From Paenibacillus radicis (ex Gao et al. 2016) (GTDB lineage Bacteria > Bacillota > Bacilli > Paenibacillales > Paenibacillaceae): a stretch of 64,000 nucleotides of DNA. Position numbers and translations under genes: made by a program. How positions within the stretch are numbered: the stretch's first letter is position 1; the number at the start of each line of letters is the position of its first letter. Where the stretch lies: the NCBI RefSeq assembly GCF_014641555.1, contig NZ_BMHY01000004.1, positions 372,001 through 436,000 on the forward strand, in the 5' to 3' direction. Of this stretch, positions 33,788-44,200 are shown in pieces. Under the pieces are notes generated by a model. The model did no database searches, was not told the DNA's origin, and saw only the letters and a program-made list of their open reading frames with translations.

Positions 33788-34135
33788 ATGACTAAGGAGC
33801 TTCCGGTAGTTGATCATATCGCGCCAGCTGTTGATTTTTCAAAATATGAAGCAAAGTTCAAAGCATTAGCGGATCAAAAAAGGCTGCATATCATGTATGA
33901 GCTTACGCAACGTGGAAATACCTGTGTATGTGATCTTGCGGATGTTGTTGACATGCAGCAGTCTAAGCTGTCCTATCATTTAAAGATACTGTTGGACGCC
34001 GGGTTGATCAAGCGAGAGACGAGAGGCACTTGGAGCTACTACGAATTGAATTCGGCGGAAGTAAATAATCTTCTTTCTCCTGAGCTTTGCTGCATTTTCC
34101 GAACGGTTGAAACCGAATCGAGCGATTGCACTTAA
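33788..34135 (+). CDS. arsR: ArsR family repressor with an arsenic-type cysteine motif
   Basis: A 115-residue winged-helix protein. Cys46 and Cys48 are in GNTCVCDLADVVDMQQSKLSYH, the As(III)/Sb(III) motif (CVC) of plasmid-type ArsR. A further Cys pair (PELCCIFR) sits near the C-terminus, with two more residues to C-terminal DCT. The start follows AGGAGGG. As last gene of the operon it should repress its own promoter at 31.6 kb until a trivalent arsenical binds. Confidence 0.88.
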   Translation: MTKELPVVDHIAPAVDFSKYEAKFKALADQKRLHIMYELTQRGNTCVCDLADVVDMQQSKLSYHLKILLDAGLIKRETRGTWSYYELNSAEVNNLLSPELCCIFRTVETESSDCT

Positions 34136-34157
34136 TCGCTTTTATTTTTAAGCAATT

Positions 34158-34175
34158 AATCAGAATAAATTGATT
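34158..34175. promoter_or_regulatory. Third, degenerate ArsR-type dyad downstream of arsR
   Basis: AATCAGA-ATAA-ATTGATT has the same spacing as the two operators at 31.6 kb, with 5 of 7 arm positions matching. It follows the arsR stop and has no promoter I can recognise next to it. Confidence 0.45.
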
Positions 34176-34215
34176 TAAGGAAATAGGAAGTTAAAAAAGG
34201 AGAACGAATACGAAA

Positions 34216-34246
34216 AAAACGGTTGCATTAGCAACCGTTTTTATTT
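34216..34246. terminator. Terminator between arsR and the small minus-strand gene
   Basis: AAAACGGTTGC-ATTA-GCAACCGTTTT with A-run before and T-run after, usable in both directions. Confidence 0.87.
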
Positions 34247-34293
34247 GTTCAATAACCTTGAAAAACTGAGTTGTGGCCATTGAAGTAGTATTG

Positions 34294-34494
34294 TTATTTG
34301 GAGCCGTAATAAAACTGATAAGCAGATTTTTCATAATGCTCATTCTTTGTTGATATAACGGTATTCTCATCATGTGATTGAATAATGATCCCTGAATCGA
34401 CTAACTCGCCTTGTTGGAAAATAACAATGGGTCGAGTAAAGACACGCATTCTTTCAAAGTCAGCATTTGTAATAAGCTGTCTGATTTTAGCCAT
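34294..34494 (-). CDS. Small conserved-looking protein of unknown function
   Basis: A 66-residue protein starting MAKIRQLITNADFERMRVFT and ending YEKSAYQFYYGSK. The middle VIFQQGELVDSGIIIQSHDE suggests a small beta barrel. The ATG is preceded by GGAGGA, which separates it from the in-frame upstream codons. Proteins with this LITN-FER start and VDSG motif are known from Bacillales, but I cannot give a name or function. Confidence 0.65.
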   Translation of the reverse strand: MAKIRQLITNADFERMRVFTRPIVIFQQGELVDSGIIIQSHDENTVISTKNEHYEKSAYQFYYGSK

Positions 34495-34701
34495 AAATCC
34501 TCCGTAGGTTTTGACAATAAAACCAATGTACCTCACGATTCGCGAAAGGTCAATATAAAGCGAACCTCAACAATTCAGATAATGTGGATGCAGAAATACG
34601 AGCAAGGTGTGCATAGTACGAATTGATGAGCAAGATATTAAAACGGTCGTAGTGTTAAAATTATTTTGTCTCAAACTCATAAGGGAAATGAGGGCTTTTT
34701 T

Positions 34702-36462
34702 TTGATAGAAAAAACACAAAACGATCTTGAGGGCCTGAAGGAAATTGGCAGAGTCGTTGCCTTGACAATTAGTGAAATGAATCGTCACACACGTCCAGGA
34801 ATGACGACAACGGAGTTAGATGATATTGGAGGACAGTATTTGAAAAGTCATGGGGCTGTGCCCTCACTTAAGACAACTAATAATTTCTATAGCAACACAT
34901 CTATTAGTATCAACGACGAAATTGCTCTCGGAATTTCGGAAGATCGAATTATTCAAGCGGGCGATATAATAAATATCGATGTTTCTGCAGAATTGGGAGG
35001 CTATCATGCGGCTGCAGGACATTCTTTTCGTGTTCAAAATGAAACTGCAATGTCGGAGTTCCGCTCTCTGCTTGAGCGTACCCAGGTCCACGCTGTTGAT
35101 TTTCTCAGCAGACTGGACAGGCAATCTGTCAGCGCAACTACAGACACAGTTACATTACGGCGTCGATTGGATCTGCCCCTTGGCAATGATGGTATTCCAG
35201 CCGAACGCGTAATAGACGAGTTGGTAGCAGCCACCGAAGGAGGCCATTTAGGATCAGCGGGGGGACGTTTTTTTGCCTGGGTGATTGGCGGCGCACTGCC
35301 TTCAGCACTTGCAGCAGATTGGCTTACATCCACTTGGGACAATAACGCCGCTCTGTATGCTTGCGGTCCGGCCGCTTCTGTAGTGGAAGAGGTTGCCGGA
35401 GCATGGGTTAAGGAGGTGTTGGATCTGCCAAGATCAGCTTCGTTCGCATTTACGACTGGCTGCCAGATGGCGCACTTCACCTGCCTCGCCGCAGCACGTC
35501 ACGCGCTCCTTCGAGATAGGGGTTGGAATGTGGAGAGAGACGGGTTGACCGGCGCACCCGCAATACGTATTTTGGCATCGGAACAGCGCCATGGAAGTAT
35601 CGAACGAGCACTGCGCTTCCTCGGCATAGGAACAGCTGCCTTGGTCCCTCTCACAACCGACGCAGACGCGCGTGTCACAGCAGATGTGCTGTCCATAGCA
35701 CTTAAAGCTTCTGACAGCCCAACGATTGTTATTCTTGACGCAGCGGATCTTAACGTAGCCGCAATTGATCCGTTCAGCGAACTCATCCCCATCGCGCGAG
35801 CTGCGGGGGCATGGGTGCATATCGATGGTGCTTTTGGCCTTTGGGCGCGAGCAAGTGAACATCATCAAAGCAAACTGGCAGGAGTCGAATTGGCGCACTC
35901 TTGGGCGACGGATGCGCATAAGTGGCTCAATACACCGAAGGACATAGGCATAGCCCTAATTACAGACTCTGATGCACATCGAGCGGCAATGGAGATTAGC
36001 GCAGACTATCTGACCCATGATGCGGAAACACGCGACCAAATCAACTGGACGCCTGATTGGACTCGGCGCGCACGAGGCTTTGCGGTTTATGCAGCGTTGC
36101 GTGAGCTAGGCAGAGCTGGCGTGGCGGATCTTATTGACCGAAGTTGCGTCCATGCCGCAGCGCTTGCAAACGGTATCGCAGCGTTGCATGGCGCTGAGCT
36201 GGTTTTCGCTCCCACGCTGAACCAAGCACTGGTCAGGTTCCTCTCGCCAGAGCCAAATGCGTTAGCAGTAGATCATGATGCTCGCACCGCCTCTGTGATT
36301 GCCGCTATTAACGCGGAGGGAACGGCATTTTTCAGCGGCACAGTTTGGAGAGGACGGCGTGCAATGCGAATCAGCGTTGTCAACTGGCGTACGTCAGACG
36401 CCGATGTGCATGCGACAATAGCCGCAGTCGCTCGTGTGCTCACCAGTATGGATCTTAATTAG
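34702..36462 (+). CDS. Chimera: truncated methionine aminopeptidase fused to a PLP decarboxylase
   Basis: A reading frame of about 586 residues in two parts. Residues 1-115 match the map gene at 9.1 kb (LEGLKEIGRVVALTISEMNRH ... NIDVSAELGGYHAAAGHSF) and stop mid-domain. One metal Asp is replaced (ADAG to AAAG), and the His and Glu ligands are missing. The rest, from MSEFRSLLERTQVH (ATG 35050), is a full PLP-dependent group II decarboxylase/aminotransferase-like enzyme with GGHLGSAGGRFFAWVIGGA, VHIDGAFGLW and the PLP lysine in ATDAHKWLNTPKD. The second part is clearly GC-richer. TTG 34702 lies after GAGGG. ATG 35050 has no ribosome binding site, so the decarboxylase seems made as a fusion. Confidence 0.72.
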   Translation: MIEKTQNDLEGLKEIGRVVALTISEMNRHTRPGMTTTELDDIGGQYLKSHGAVPSLKTTNNFYSNTSISINDEIALGISEDRIIQAGDIINIDVSAELGGYHAAAGHSFRVQNETAMSEFRSLLERTQVHAVDFLSRLDRQSVSATTDTVTLRRRLDLPLGNDGIPAERVIDELVAATEGGHLGSAGGRFFAWVIGGALPSALAADWLTSTWDNNAALYACGPAASVVEEVAGAWVKEVLDLPRSASFAFTTGCQMAHFTCLAAARHALLRDRGWNVERDGLTGAPAIRILASEQRHGSIERALRFLGIGTAALVPLTTDADARVTADVLSIALKASDSPTIVILDAADLNVAAIDPFSELIPIARAAGAWVHIDGAFGLWARASEHHQSKLAGVELAHSWATDAHKWLNTPKDIGIALITDSDAHRAAMEISADYLTHDAETRDQINWTPDWTRRARGFAVYAALRELGRAGVADLIDRSCVHAAALANGIAALHGAELVFAPTLNQALVRFLSPEPNALAVDHDARTASVIAAINAEGTAFFSGTVWRGRRAMRISVVNWRTSDADVHATIAAVARVLTSMDLN

Positions 36463-36523
36463 TAGCCTTGCCAACAAACAATATTAAAAGACGTAGAACA
36501 ATATATAGCTCAATTAAGATTAT

Positions 36524-36572
36524 AAAACAAATCAGCGTTTCCATTAAAATTGGTAACGCTAATTTGTTTTTG
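36524..36572 (+). terminator. Terminator after the chimeric gene
   Basis: Long stem, arms 36524-36543 and 36551-36570, containing AGCGTT / AACGCT and AACAAAT / ATTTGTT with two mismatches, then TTGTTT. The following 36573-36757 shows only short fragments with no supportable gene. Confidence 0.8.
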
Positions 36573-36757
36573 TTTAAAACGAAGAACGTGCTTAACCAAA
36601 GCTAATAAAAAATGGCTGAAAAATGAGTTTGAAAAATGGAAATATGAGCGTATAAGGAAGAAGTGATTCTAAAAGAAGCAGGTTAGTTCAATCATCCCGC
36701 CGAATACATTGGGCACAGCAAATTTATGAAATTTACGAAATAGAAAGGAAGGTTATT

Positions 36758-37432
36758 ATGAATGACTGGAATCTCTGGGAACAACGGCTAATTTCGTTTA
36801 ATGATGCAATAGAAGGAATAGGGGGAGAAGCTGGCGGATATACAATCAACCCCCCCGTTGATCTTCTGGAAATCAAGAAAATTGAAGAGCAGCTTGGACA
36901 CAGTCTTCCGCAATCATTTGTACAAGTTATTACTGAGTTCTCTGGTGGGATGGAAGTATCTTGGTCATTACCGGATGAAGACTCACTCTCAACCCCATTA
37001 CCAGAACAATTACAGGGATTATTTGCATGCAATTTTTCTTGGGACATTGATGAGATTCTTTCAATAGAAGAAGCTAGGAAAGGCTGGGTGAGAGAAGTGT
37101 TCCCGGACCCTAATGATCTATATGACGCTGTCTGGCACAATAAATTAGCTTTCATGGAAGTAGGGAATGGTGATTATATAGCATTCGATTTAGCAATTGC
37201 TGAAGACCCTCCAATCGTATATTTATCTCATGACGATGGTGAAGGGCATGGATTTCTTTTAGGCAGCAATTTTCTTGATTTTTTCAATAAATGGACTCAA
37301 ATTGGTTGTGTCGGATGTGAAGATTGGCAGCTGCTTCCCTTTATTAAAGATAGTAAATCAGGAATAGATCCGTTATCAGAGAATGCCGTGCTCTGGCGTT
37401 CTTGGTTAAGCAAAACTAATAGCATTGTGTAA
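36758..37432 (+). CDS. SMI1/KNR4 (SUKH) family protein
   Basis: A 224-residue SUKH-1 fold protein: IKKIEEQLGHSLPQSFVQVI at the N-terminus, GNGDYIAFDLA and IVYLSHDDGEGHGFLLGSNF in the core. SUKH proteins are the commonest immunity proteins against contact-dependent toxins; other members have general regulatory roles. No toxin gene is next to it. The ATG follows GAAAGGAAGG. Confidence 0.83.
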   Translation: MNDWNLWEQRLISFNDAIEGIGGEAGGYTINPPVDLLEIKKIEEQLGHSLPQSFVQVITEFSGGMEVSWSLPDEDSLSTPLPEQLQGLFACNFSWDIDEILSIEEARKGWVREVFPDPNDLYDAVWHNKLAFMEVGNGDYIAFDLAIAEDPPIVYLSHDDGEGHGFLLGSNFLDFFNKWTQIGCVGCEDWQLLPFIKDSKSGIDPLSENAVLWRSWLSKTNSIV

Positions 37433-37442
37433 GTAATTCACA

Positions 37443-37481
37443 TAAACCCGGCAGCAGATCAGAGATCCGTTGCCGGGTTTA
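37443..37481 (+). terminator. Terminator after the SUKH gene
   Basis: Stem TAAACCCGGCA / TGCCGGGTTTA with an inner GATC/GATC pairing. Confidence 0.82.
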
Positions 37482-37517
37482 TTAAGTGTTAAGTTATCCC
37501 TCAGCGACATACATATA

Positions 37518-37548
37518 AACTTAGTTTGTTTAATATACAAACTAAGTT
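37518..37548. promoter_or_regulatory. XylR-like operator upstream of the sugar kinase
   Basis: Perfect 12-bp arms, AACTTAGTTTGT and ACAAACTAAGTT, around TTAATAT. The TTAGTTTGTTT ... ACAAACTAA core closely matches the XylR (ROK family) operator known from Bacillus xyl operons. It lies 70 bases before the kinase start. No xylR gene is in the window. Confidence 0.7.
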
Positions 37549-37618
37549 ATAAGTGTTATCATCACATCATGATAACTAAAACTTATACTCAAACCTTTTA
37601 AAGGAGGAGCAAGCCAGC

Positions 37619-39214
37619 ATGGATCAAAATATTAAACAAGTGATCGTCAATGGAGAAACCTCACTTGGCATTGAATTTGGATCCACACGAATCAAGGCTG
37701 CATTGATTCATTACAACTATGAAACAATCGCTTCCAGCAGTTATGAGTGGGAAAATCAATTGATGGATGGTTATTGGACCTACGATCTTAATGAAATGAT
37801 CAGAGGACTGCAAGAATGCTATGGCCAATTAAAACAACAGGTTGAACATAAATATGGCGTAACACTGCAAAAAATCGGTTCAATTGGATGTTCTGCCATG
37901 ATGCAGGGCTATATTGCGCTAGATCAAGCAGGGGCTCTATTGGTTCCATTCCGTACATGGCGCAATGCAACAACGGGTGCAGCTGCAACGGAGTTAACCG
38001 GGAAATTCGAATTTAAAATTCCTCAACGCTGGAGCATTGCACATTTGTATCAAGCGATTTTAAATGAAGAAGAGCATGTCGCTAACATCGATTATATTAC
38101 AACGTTGTCGGGTTACGTTCATTGGCTGTTGACTGGCAATAAGGCTCTTGGTTTGGGGGATGCCTCTGGTATGTTCCCAATTGATGAATCTATACTGCAA
38201 TACAATGAAGAGATGATGGAGCAGTTTGCGGAATTAATTGCCGATAAAGACTACCCGTGGAATCTTAAAAGTATTTTACCTAAAGTTTATAGTGCGGGTG
38301 AACATGCTGGATATCTCCATGAAACGGGTGCACGGCTATTAGATCCATCTGGCTGCCTTCAATCAGGTATTCCGCTATGTCCTCCAGAAGGCGATGCCGG
38401 AACAGGCATGGTCGCTACGAATAGTGTGAAAAAGCGTACCGGCAACATTTCCGTAGGTACGTCTGTTTTTGCCATGATTGTATTGGATAAAGGGATATCC
38501 GTATACCCGGAGATCGATATTGTGACTACACCGGACGGCAGCCCTGTTGGCATGGTACTTGCTAATAACTGCTCCAGCGATATTAATGCATGGCTCGGCT
38601 TGTTCCGTGAATTTTATGAAGCAATGGGATTGAAATCCGACATGAATCAGTTATTCAGCGTCCTGTTCAACAAAGCGCTGGAAGCAGACGCTGATGGCGG
38701 CGGCTTGCTATGTTACGGCTACTATTCAGGTGAGAACATTACCGGGATTTCAAAAGGCCGTCCACTGTTCGTACGTTCTCCAGAAAGCCGCTTCAATCTG
38801 GCGAACTTTATGCGAGTACATCTGTTTACCGCGTTTGCTGCACTAAGGCTCGGAATGGATATTTTGACACAGAAGGAGCAGGTGAAGATTGACCATATTT
38901 TGGCGCATGGCGGTTTGTTCAAAACGCCGCTGGTCGCACAAAAAATGTGTGCTGCAGCACTGAATGTTCCTGTTTCGGTCATGTCTACGGCAGGTGAGGG
39001 TGGCGCCTGGGGGATGGCAATTTTGGCATCCTATATGGTTAACAAGGAACAGGACGAGTGCTTGGCTGATTACCTTACGATCAAAGTGTTCAAGGATGTA
39101 GAAGGACAAGAGGTTTATCCTGACAGCACAGATGTGGATGGCTTTGCCTTGTTTATGGAGCGTTACACTTCAGGGCTGGCAATTGAACAAGCAGCGGCAG
39201 ATTATTTTGTGTAA
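37619..39214 (+). CDS. FGGY family carbohydrate kinase
   Basis: A 531-residue sugar kinase of the FGGY superfamily. The phosphate-1 loop is [14 protein letters not shown] (about 17-30), the mid-region [15 protein letters not shown] and [12 protein letters not shown] contact the sugar, and the C-terminal lobe has the adenosine loop [17 protein letters not shown]. Length and the [10 protein letters not shown] segment fit pentulose kinases of the xylulokinase/ribulokinase type. The XylR-like operator upstream supports a pentose role. It stands alone, without isomerase or epimerase genes, so the exact substrate is open. The ATG is preceded by AGGAGGAGC. Confidence 0.83.
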   Translation: MDQNIKQVIVNGETSLGIEFGSTRIKAALIHYNYETIASSSYEWENQLMDGYWTYDLNEMIRGLQECYGQLKQQVEHKYGVTLQKIGSIGCSAMMQGYIALDQAGALLVPFRTWRNATTGAAATELTGKFEFKIPQRWSIAHLYQAILNEEEHVANIDYITTLSGYVHWLLTGNKALGLGDASGMFPIDESILQYNEEMMEQFAELIADKDYPWNLKSILPKVYSAGEHAGYLHETGARLLDPSGCLQSGIPLCPPEGDAGTGMVATNSVKKRTGNISVGTSVFAMIVLDKGISVYPEIDIVTTPDGSPVGMVLANNCSSDINAWLGLFREFYEAMGLKSDMNQLFSVLFNKALEADADGGGLLCYGYYSGENITGISKGRPLFVRSPESRFNLANFMRVHLFTAFAALRLGMDILTQKEQVKIDHILAHGGLFKTPLVAQKMCAAALNVPVSVMSTAGEGGAWGMAILASYMVNKEQDECLADYLTIKVFKDVEGQEVYPDSTDVDGFALFMERYTSGLAIEQAAADYFV

Positions 39215-39315
39215 AATTGGAAGTAATTACTTCGGGTAAAAGATAGTAGAATCAATCAGCGCGTATAAAGTGAAGACGATGGTGTAAGCACCAATAAATT
39301 TAGTTAAAAACAATG

Positions 39316-39345
39316 GAAGCCGCATAAATTTGCGGCTTCTTTTGC
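39316..39345 (+). terminator. Terminator after the FGGY kinase, repeated family
   Basis: GAAGCCGCA-TAAATT-TGCGGCTTC followed by TTTTG. Same hairpin family as at 9899. Confidence 0.85.
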
Positions 39346-39500
39346 TTTATAATAGAAGTTCTTATCGCAAGTCTAGATGGTCCTTAACCTGAAAAAGCAC
39401 GATTAACGATGCTGAAACGGGCCCTATGGGCGGAATAGCTGATATAATAGAGAGTGAAGTTTTAATATTACATAATGATGTAACCGGGAGTCAACGGATT

Positions 39501-41234
39501 ATGGAAATGGACTACATGCTGGATGACAGCGCGTGGAGGCAGCTGCTCGAGGGCGTCGCCGCACGCTTTGACGAACTGACGATTATACGAGGTTTTCAAC
39601 TTTATAAACAGGGCCGGGTTGAGGAACTGGCGCTGCGTGACGACGGCCTACATGTGGACGCGCGCGTTAAAGATAACCGGATGTACGACGTCATTGTTGA
39701 TTTGGACGATCTCGCAGCGAGCGAATGCGCCTGCTCCGCGAATCGAGCCTGTACGCATATGGCCGCAACGCTAATGCGCTACGCGGAGCTATGCGGCCGG
39801 CCGATACAGGCGCTCGCCAACGCGCGCAGTGCCTTGAAGAGAGCGGCCGCCGCCGGAAAGCCTAGCGCTGCTGCGCTAGACGGCAAGCGCGGCGGGGTAC
39901 GAGCGGGGAGTGAAGTAGCAGCCACGGAAGTACCATCCAGTGCTGGCAACACCGGCGAAGATGAGAACCGCAGCGCCCTGTCGTCGGCCCCTCGCTCCAT
40001 CTTGCCGACCTTGACGGAGGCAGAACTGACCGAGCTCCCTGTGGCCAAGTGGCACGAGCGGTTTCAGGAACGCCGCGGAATGGTGCACCTGCATATCCGT
40101 ACAAAACAGGAGGCCAGTGAGTTGCTTGCCGACCTGCAGGCAATGCGGCCCGTGCTGCCCTGGGCGCTGGAGCAGTTGTTCACGCTTCATGCTCTGCTGT
40201 TCGTGCTGGAAAAGATGGTCAAGCCGGCCCAGCCGGACAGGCACCAATCGGGCTTATTCAAGGGCTACCATACGCAGCTCGCGCTGGAAGGTCTGATTGG
40301 CCAGGCGCGGAGCCTGCTTGAGGACAAGCTAGCGCTGGCGGACGACAGTTCCGCATACTGGGGCCATCTGATGGAGACGGCGGATTTTCTCCGGGAACGC
40401 ATGTTAATTGAGGATAAGACGCTCGGCTGCTTCTCAGCGCTCTATGCTACGCTATGGCTGCGATGGCTCAGTCCAGGCTCTTCCGGAAGTGCCGTGCTTT
40501 ACAAGAAGGAGCTGCGCCAGTTGCAGGCGGCGGAATCGGAGCTTGGCCCGTCCTTGTCGCGGCTTCCGTGGACACTCGCGCAATGTATGCTTCTGCTCTA
40601 TCTGGATCGCGACGAGGAAGCGCGGGCGATGCTCGCACGGGACGGTAGCAAGCTAATGCTGAAGCCGGAGCATCTCACGCCGCTGCTCGGCGTCCTTGAG
40701 CGCACGGAGCAATGGGTGCGGCTATGCGGCTGGCTCGCAGAAACCGGACCGCTGCTCGTAGGGTTCAGCGGCGAGGAACTGGCTCCCTATGGCGACTTTT
40801 GGGCCGTGGTCGTGACACAGATGCCTGAGGCGGAGCCTGTCATGTGGCGTACGCTCCAGGAGATGCTGCCATTATCGCGAACCGTCTACGAGGACGCGCT
40901 AGCGGCGCACGGCCGGTGGAACCGGTGGATCGACCTGCAAATGTGCATGGGCCAGGACCCGCTGTCGATACGCGTGACCGCACTGAAGCCAATCGAAAAG
41001 GAAGCGCCGGAGCTGCTGCTGCCCTTCTACCATCAAGCGGTGGAGAGGTACCTGCTTCAGAAGAACCGCGAAGGATACAAGGCAGCGATCAATCTGCTGA
41101 ATCGGCTCGCCAAGCTGTATGCGCAGCTTAAAAAGGACGAACGGTGGGAGCAGTTCATCAGCGCGTTCGTGAGCCGGAACAGCCGGCAAAGAGCGCTGCA
41201 GGAAGAACTTCGCAAAGGAGGACTGCTGTCATGA
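39501..41234 (+). CDS. SWIM zinc finger protein partner of a SNF2 helicase
   Basis: A protein of about 577 residues. The SWIM motif CACSANRACTHMAATLM (CxC-x5-CxH) lies near residue 75. A linker rich in Ala and Gly follows, then a long helical repeat-like region. SWIM proteins bind DNA or proteins. In Bacillales this type is regularly encoded just before a SNF2-family ATPase, as here, with the stop and start overlapping (ATGA). ATG 39501 follows GGGAG by 9 bases; the longer frame from 39426 lacks a good site. Much GC-richer than the flanking genes. Confidence 0.82.
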   Translation: MEMDYMLDDSAWRQLLEGVAARFDELTIIRGFQLYKQGRVEELALRDDGLHVDARVKDNRMYDVIVDLDDLAASECACSANRACTHMAATLMRYAELCGRPIQALANARSALKRAAAAGKPSAAALDGKRGGVRAGSEVAATEVPSSAGNTGEDENRSALSSAPRSILPTLTEAELTELPVAKWHERFQERRGMVHLHIRTKQEASELLADLQAMRPVLPWALEQLFTLHALLFVLEKMVKPAQPDRHQSGLFKGYHTQLALEGLIGQARSLLEDKLALADDSSAYWGHLMETADFLRERMLIEDKTLGCFSALYATLWLRWLSPGSSGSAVLYKKELRQLQAAESELGPSLSRLPWTLAQCMLLLYLDRDEEARAMLARDGSKLMLKPEHLTPLLGVLERTEQWVRLCGWLAETGPLLVGFSGEELAPYGDFWAVVVTQMPEAEPVMWRTLQEMLPLSRTVYEDALAAHGRWNRWIDLQMCMGQDPLSIRVTALKPIEKEAPELLLPFYHQAVERYLLQKNREGYKAAINLLNRLAKLYAQLKKDERWEQFISAFVSRNSRQRALQEELRKGGLLS

Positions 41235-44200
41235 ATGCGTACGCGGATACACTTACGATTCAAGTGAGCCTGACCGAACAAGGCGATGCGCTGATCTTCG
41301 GCGCGGACGCGTCTGGCTACGCACCGGGGCTGCTCGTCAAGCAGCGGCTGTTCGCATGGCATGAGCCGTCTTTCTACGGCACGGAGCTTGAAATCGAGAA
41401 GCTGCAGGACGAGTTGGAGCTGGTTGTCCTGCCAGCCGAGATGGTCTTGCCGTTCTTTGCCGACCCCGGGCTGCTGCCGATGCACGTGAGCTGGCGGTTC
41501 GAAGGGGACGCTGCACGGCTCGCCGCGATTGCGCCGTCACTTGAGCGCGGTATCGCAGAGCAGAAATTCATCCCGAGCTTCCAGGACTACAAGGCCGGCA
41601 AGCTGCGTTGGACGTGGGACACGGCGGCGTTCGACGCAAAATCGCGCCGGGCGCTGCGCGCACTTGCGGGCGGCGAAAACCGTGAGTTTATCGGCTTGCA
41701 CGACGAGCAAGAAGCGGATAGCGATTGGGACGAAGAAACTTCGGGCCTGACCGGCCTCGTCGCCGCCTTCTCCGCGGCGGTGTTCCAGCGCTATTACAGC
41801 ACAGAGGAAGCTGCCGGCGATCTGCGCCGTGACTTCCCGCTGTTATTCGTTCACGATCGCGCTGCGGCGGCCGCTGGCCTAGACGAGCGAGGCTGGCTCG
41901 TCGCCACCGGCTGGAAAGCCGACACGCTGCCGTTCCGGCCGCTCCTGCAGCTCTTGGAGCCCGTGGACGCCGAAGCAGGCGGATGGCATCTCGCGCTCCT
42001 GCTGCAGGACAAGCTCGAACCGGCGAAGCTCGTGCCGGTTCGGCTGGCCGCGGACGGGGAGGCCTCCGGCACTTGGCCGTCCAACTGGAAGCCACATGTG
42101 CATGAGCGCTCTGCGGCTTGGCTCGCGCATCTACGCGCAAGCCTGCCGGCGGACCGGCTGGCCGGCAGTCCCGTCGACGTGCTGAACGCCCCTCTGTCGG
42201 ACGAAGACGCGTGGCGCTTCCTGACCATAGACAGCCAGTCCCTCCTGACCGCAGGCTGGCAAGTGCTGCTGCCCGCCTGGTGGGAGGAGGCGAGCCGCAA
42301 GAAGCCGCGCCTGCGCGCAAAGGTGCGTCCCGGCGAAGGCGAAGGGGAGCGAGCGGGCGGCAGCCGATCCTTCTTCGGCCTTGACGCTTTGATCGAATTC
42401 GACTGGCGCGTGTCCATCGGCGACACCGACCTCAGCGAGGCGGAGTTTCGGGAGCTGGTCGCCCGCGGCGAGCGGCTCGCACAGTTTCGCGGCCAATGGG
42501 TGCCGCTTGATCCCGCCCTGCTCTCGCAGATCCGCAAAGCGATGGCAGGCGTCGATCCGCGGAGGGGTTTGTCCTTCCAAGACGTGCTGCAGCTGCATCT
42601 GCGACGTAATAACAGCTCTTTCACGCCGGCGGTTGCGGAGAAGGCCGACGAAGGCGGCCGTGGGGAGGGGAGCGAGAGCAAAGGCGAACTGGAGATGGAC
42701 GTCGAGCTGAATGATCACCTGAAGACCGTTATGGCGCAGTTGACGCAGCAGACGGAATGGCCGTCAATCCCCGTACCGCAGACGCTGCACGCAGAGCTTC
42801 GCAGCTATCAGCAGGGAGGCTTTTCCTGGCTTGCGTTTCTGCGAAGACTGGGGATCGGCGCCGTATTGGCAGATGACATGGGTCTCGGCAAGACGATTCA
42901 GTTCATCACGTACCTGCTGCATGTCGCGGAGGAAGCGTCCGCAAGCGGAGGACGGCGTCCCGCCCTGCTGATTTGCCCGACCTCAGTGCTCGGCAACTGG
43001 CAGAAAGAGGTGCACCGCTTCGCGCCGTCGCTGCGAATCCTGCTCCATTACGGCAGCAAGCGGCTGAGCGGCGACGCGTTCTATACGGAAGCGGCAGAGG
43101 TCGACCTCGTGTTGACCTCGTACGCAACATCGACGCTGGATCAGGAGCTGCTCGGCGGTTATACATGGTCGGCGATTTGCCTTGATGAGGCGCAGAACAT
43201 CAAGAATGCCGGCACGAAACAGGCCAAGGCGGTCAAGAGCTTGCCTGCGCGGCACCGTATCGCGCTGACGGGCACGCCGATCGAGAACCGGCTCTCGGAG
43301 CTGTGGTCGATCTACGATTTTACCAATCCGGGCTATCTCGGCACCGCCCGCGCCTTCGCCGAGCGATTCGGCCAGGCGATCGAACGCGAACGCGATGAGA
43401 AGCGGACGCAGGAGCTGCAACGCCTCGTGAAGCCGTTCATGCTCCGGCGCAAGAAGAAAGATCCGAACATTATGCTGGACCTGCCGGAGAAGAACGAGAT
43501 GAAAACCTACATTCATCTCACCGGTGAACAGAGCGCGCTTTATGAGCAGACCGTGAAGGAACTGATGGACGAGGTCAAGAAGGTGAAGGGCATTCAGCGA
43601 AAAGGAGCGATCCTCTCCGCGCTGACGCGGCTGAAGCAGCTGTGCGACCACCCCGTACTGCTGACGAAAGAGGCCGTACCAGTACCGGAAGACGAACGCG
43701 AAGAAGCCGCCGAATCGGCTATGCTCATTAGCCGCTCAGCCAAGCTCGAACGGCTGCTCGAACTCGTGAGGGAGCTGCGCGATGAGGGCGAGCGGTGTCT
43801 AATCTTCACGCAGTACATCGGCATGGGAGAAATGCTGCAGCGAGTGATCGGCCGGGAGCTTGGCGAGCCAGTCCTATACTTGCACGGCGGCTCGTCTAAG
43901 ACAGCGCGCGACCGGATGATCGAGCAGTTCCAGTCCCGGGAGCTGCCAGCCGCTGAGCAGCCGAACGTATTCATCCTGTCTATCAAGGCCGGTGGTGTCG
44001 GGCTCAACTTAACGGCGGCGAACCACGTTTTCCATTTCGACCGTTGGTGGAACCCCGCCGTGGAGAACCAGGCGACGGACCGCGCCTACCGGATGGGCCA
44101 GACGCGCGACGTGCAGGTGCACAAGTTCATCTCGCTGGGCACGTTGGAAGAGCGGATCGACGAGATGCTTGAGAGCAAACAACAACTGAGTAATGACGTT

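Noticed and set aside
36573..36757. Short fragments such as KKWLKNEFEKWKYERIRK
   Set aside because: Too short to assign and without ribosome binding sites or continuity.
41688..42718. Long minus-strand frames opposite the SNF2 gene (up to 276 codons)
   Set aside because: They are Arg/Ser/Ala-rich shadows expected opposite a GC-rich gene, with no domain or ribosome binding site.
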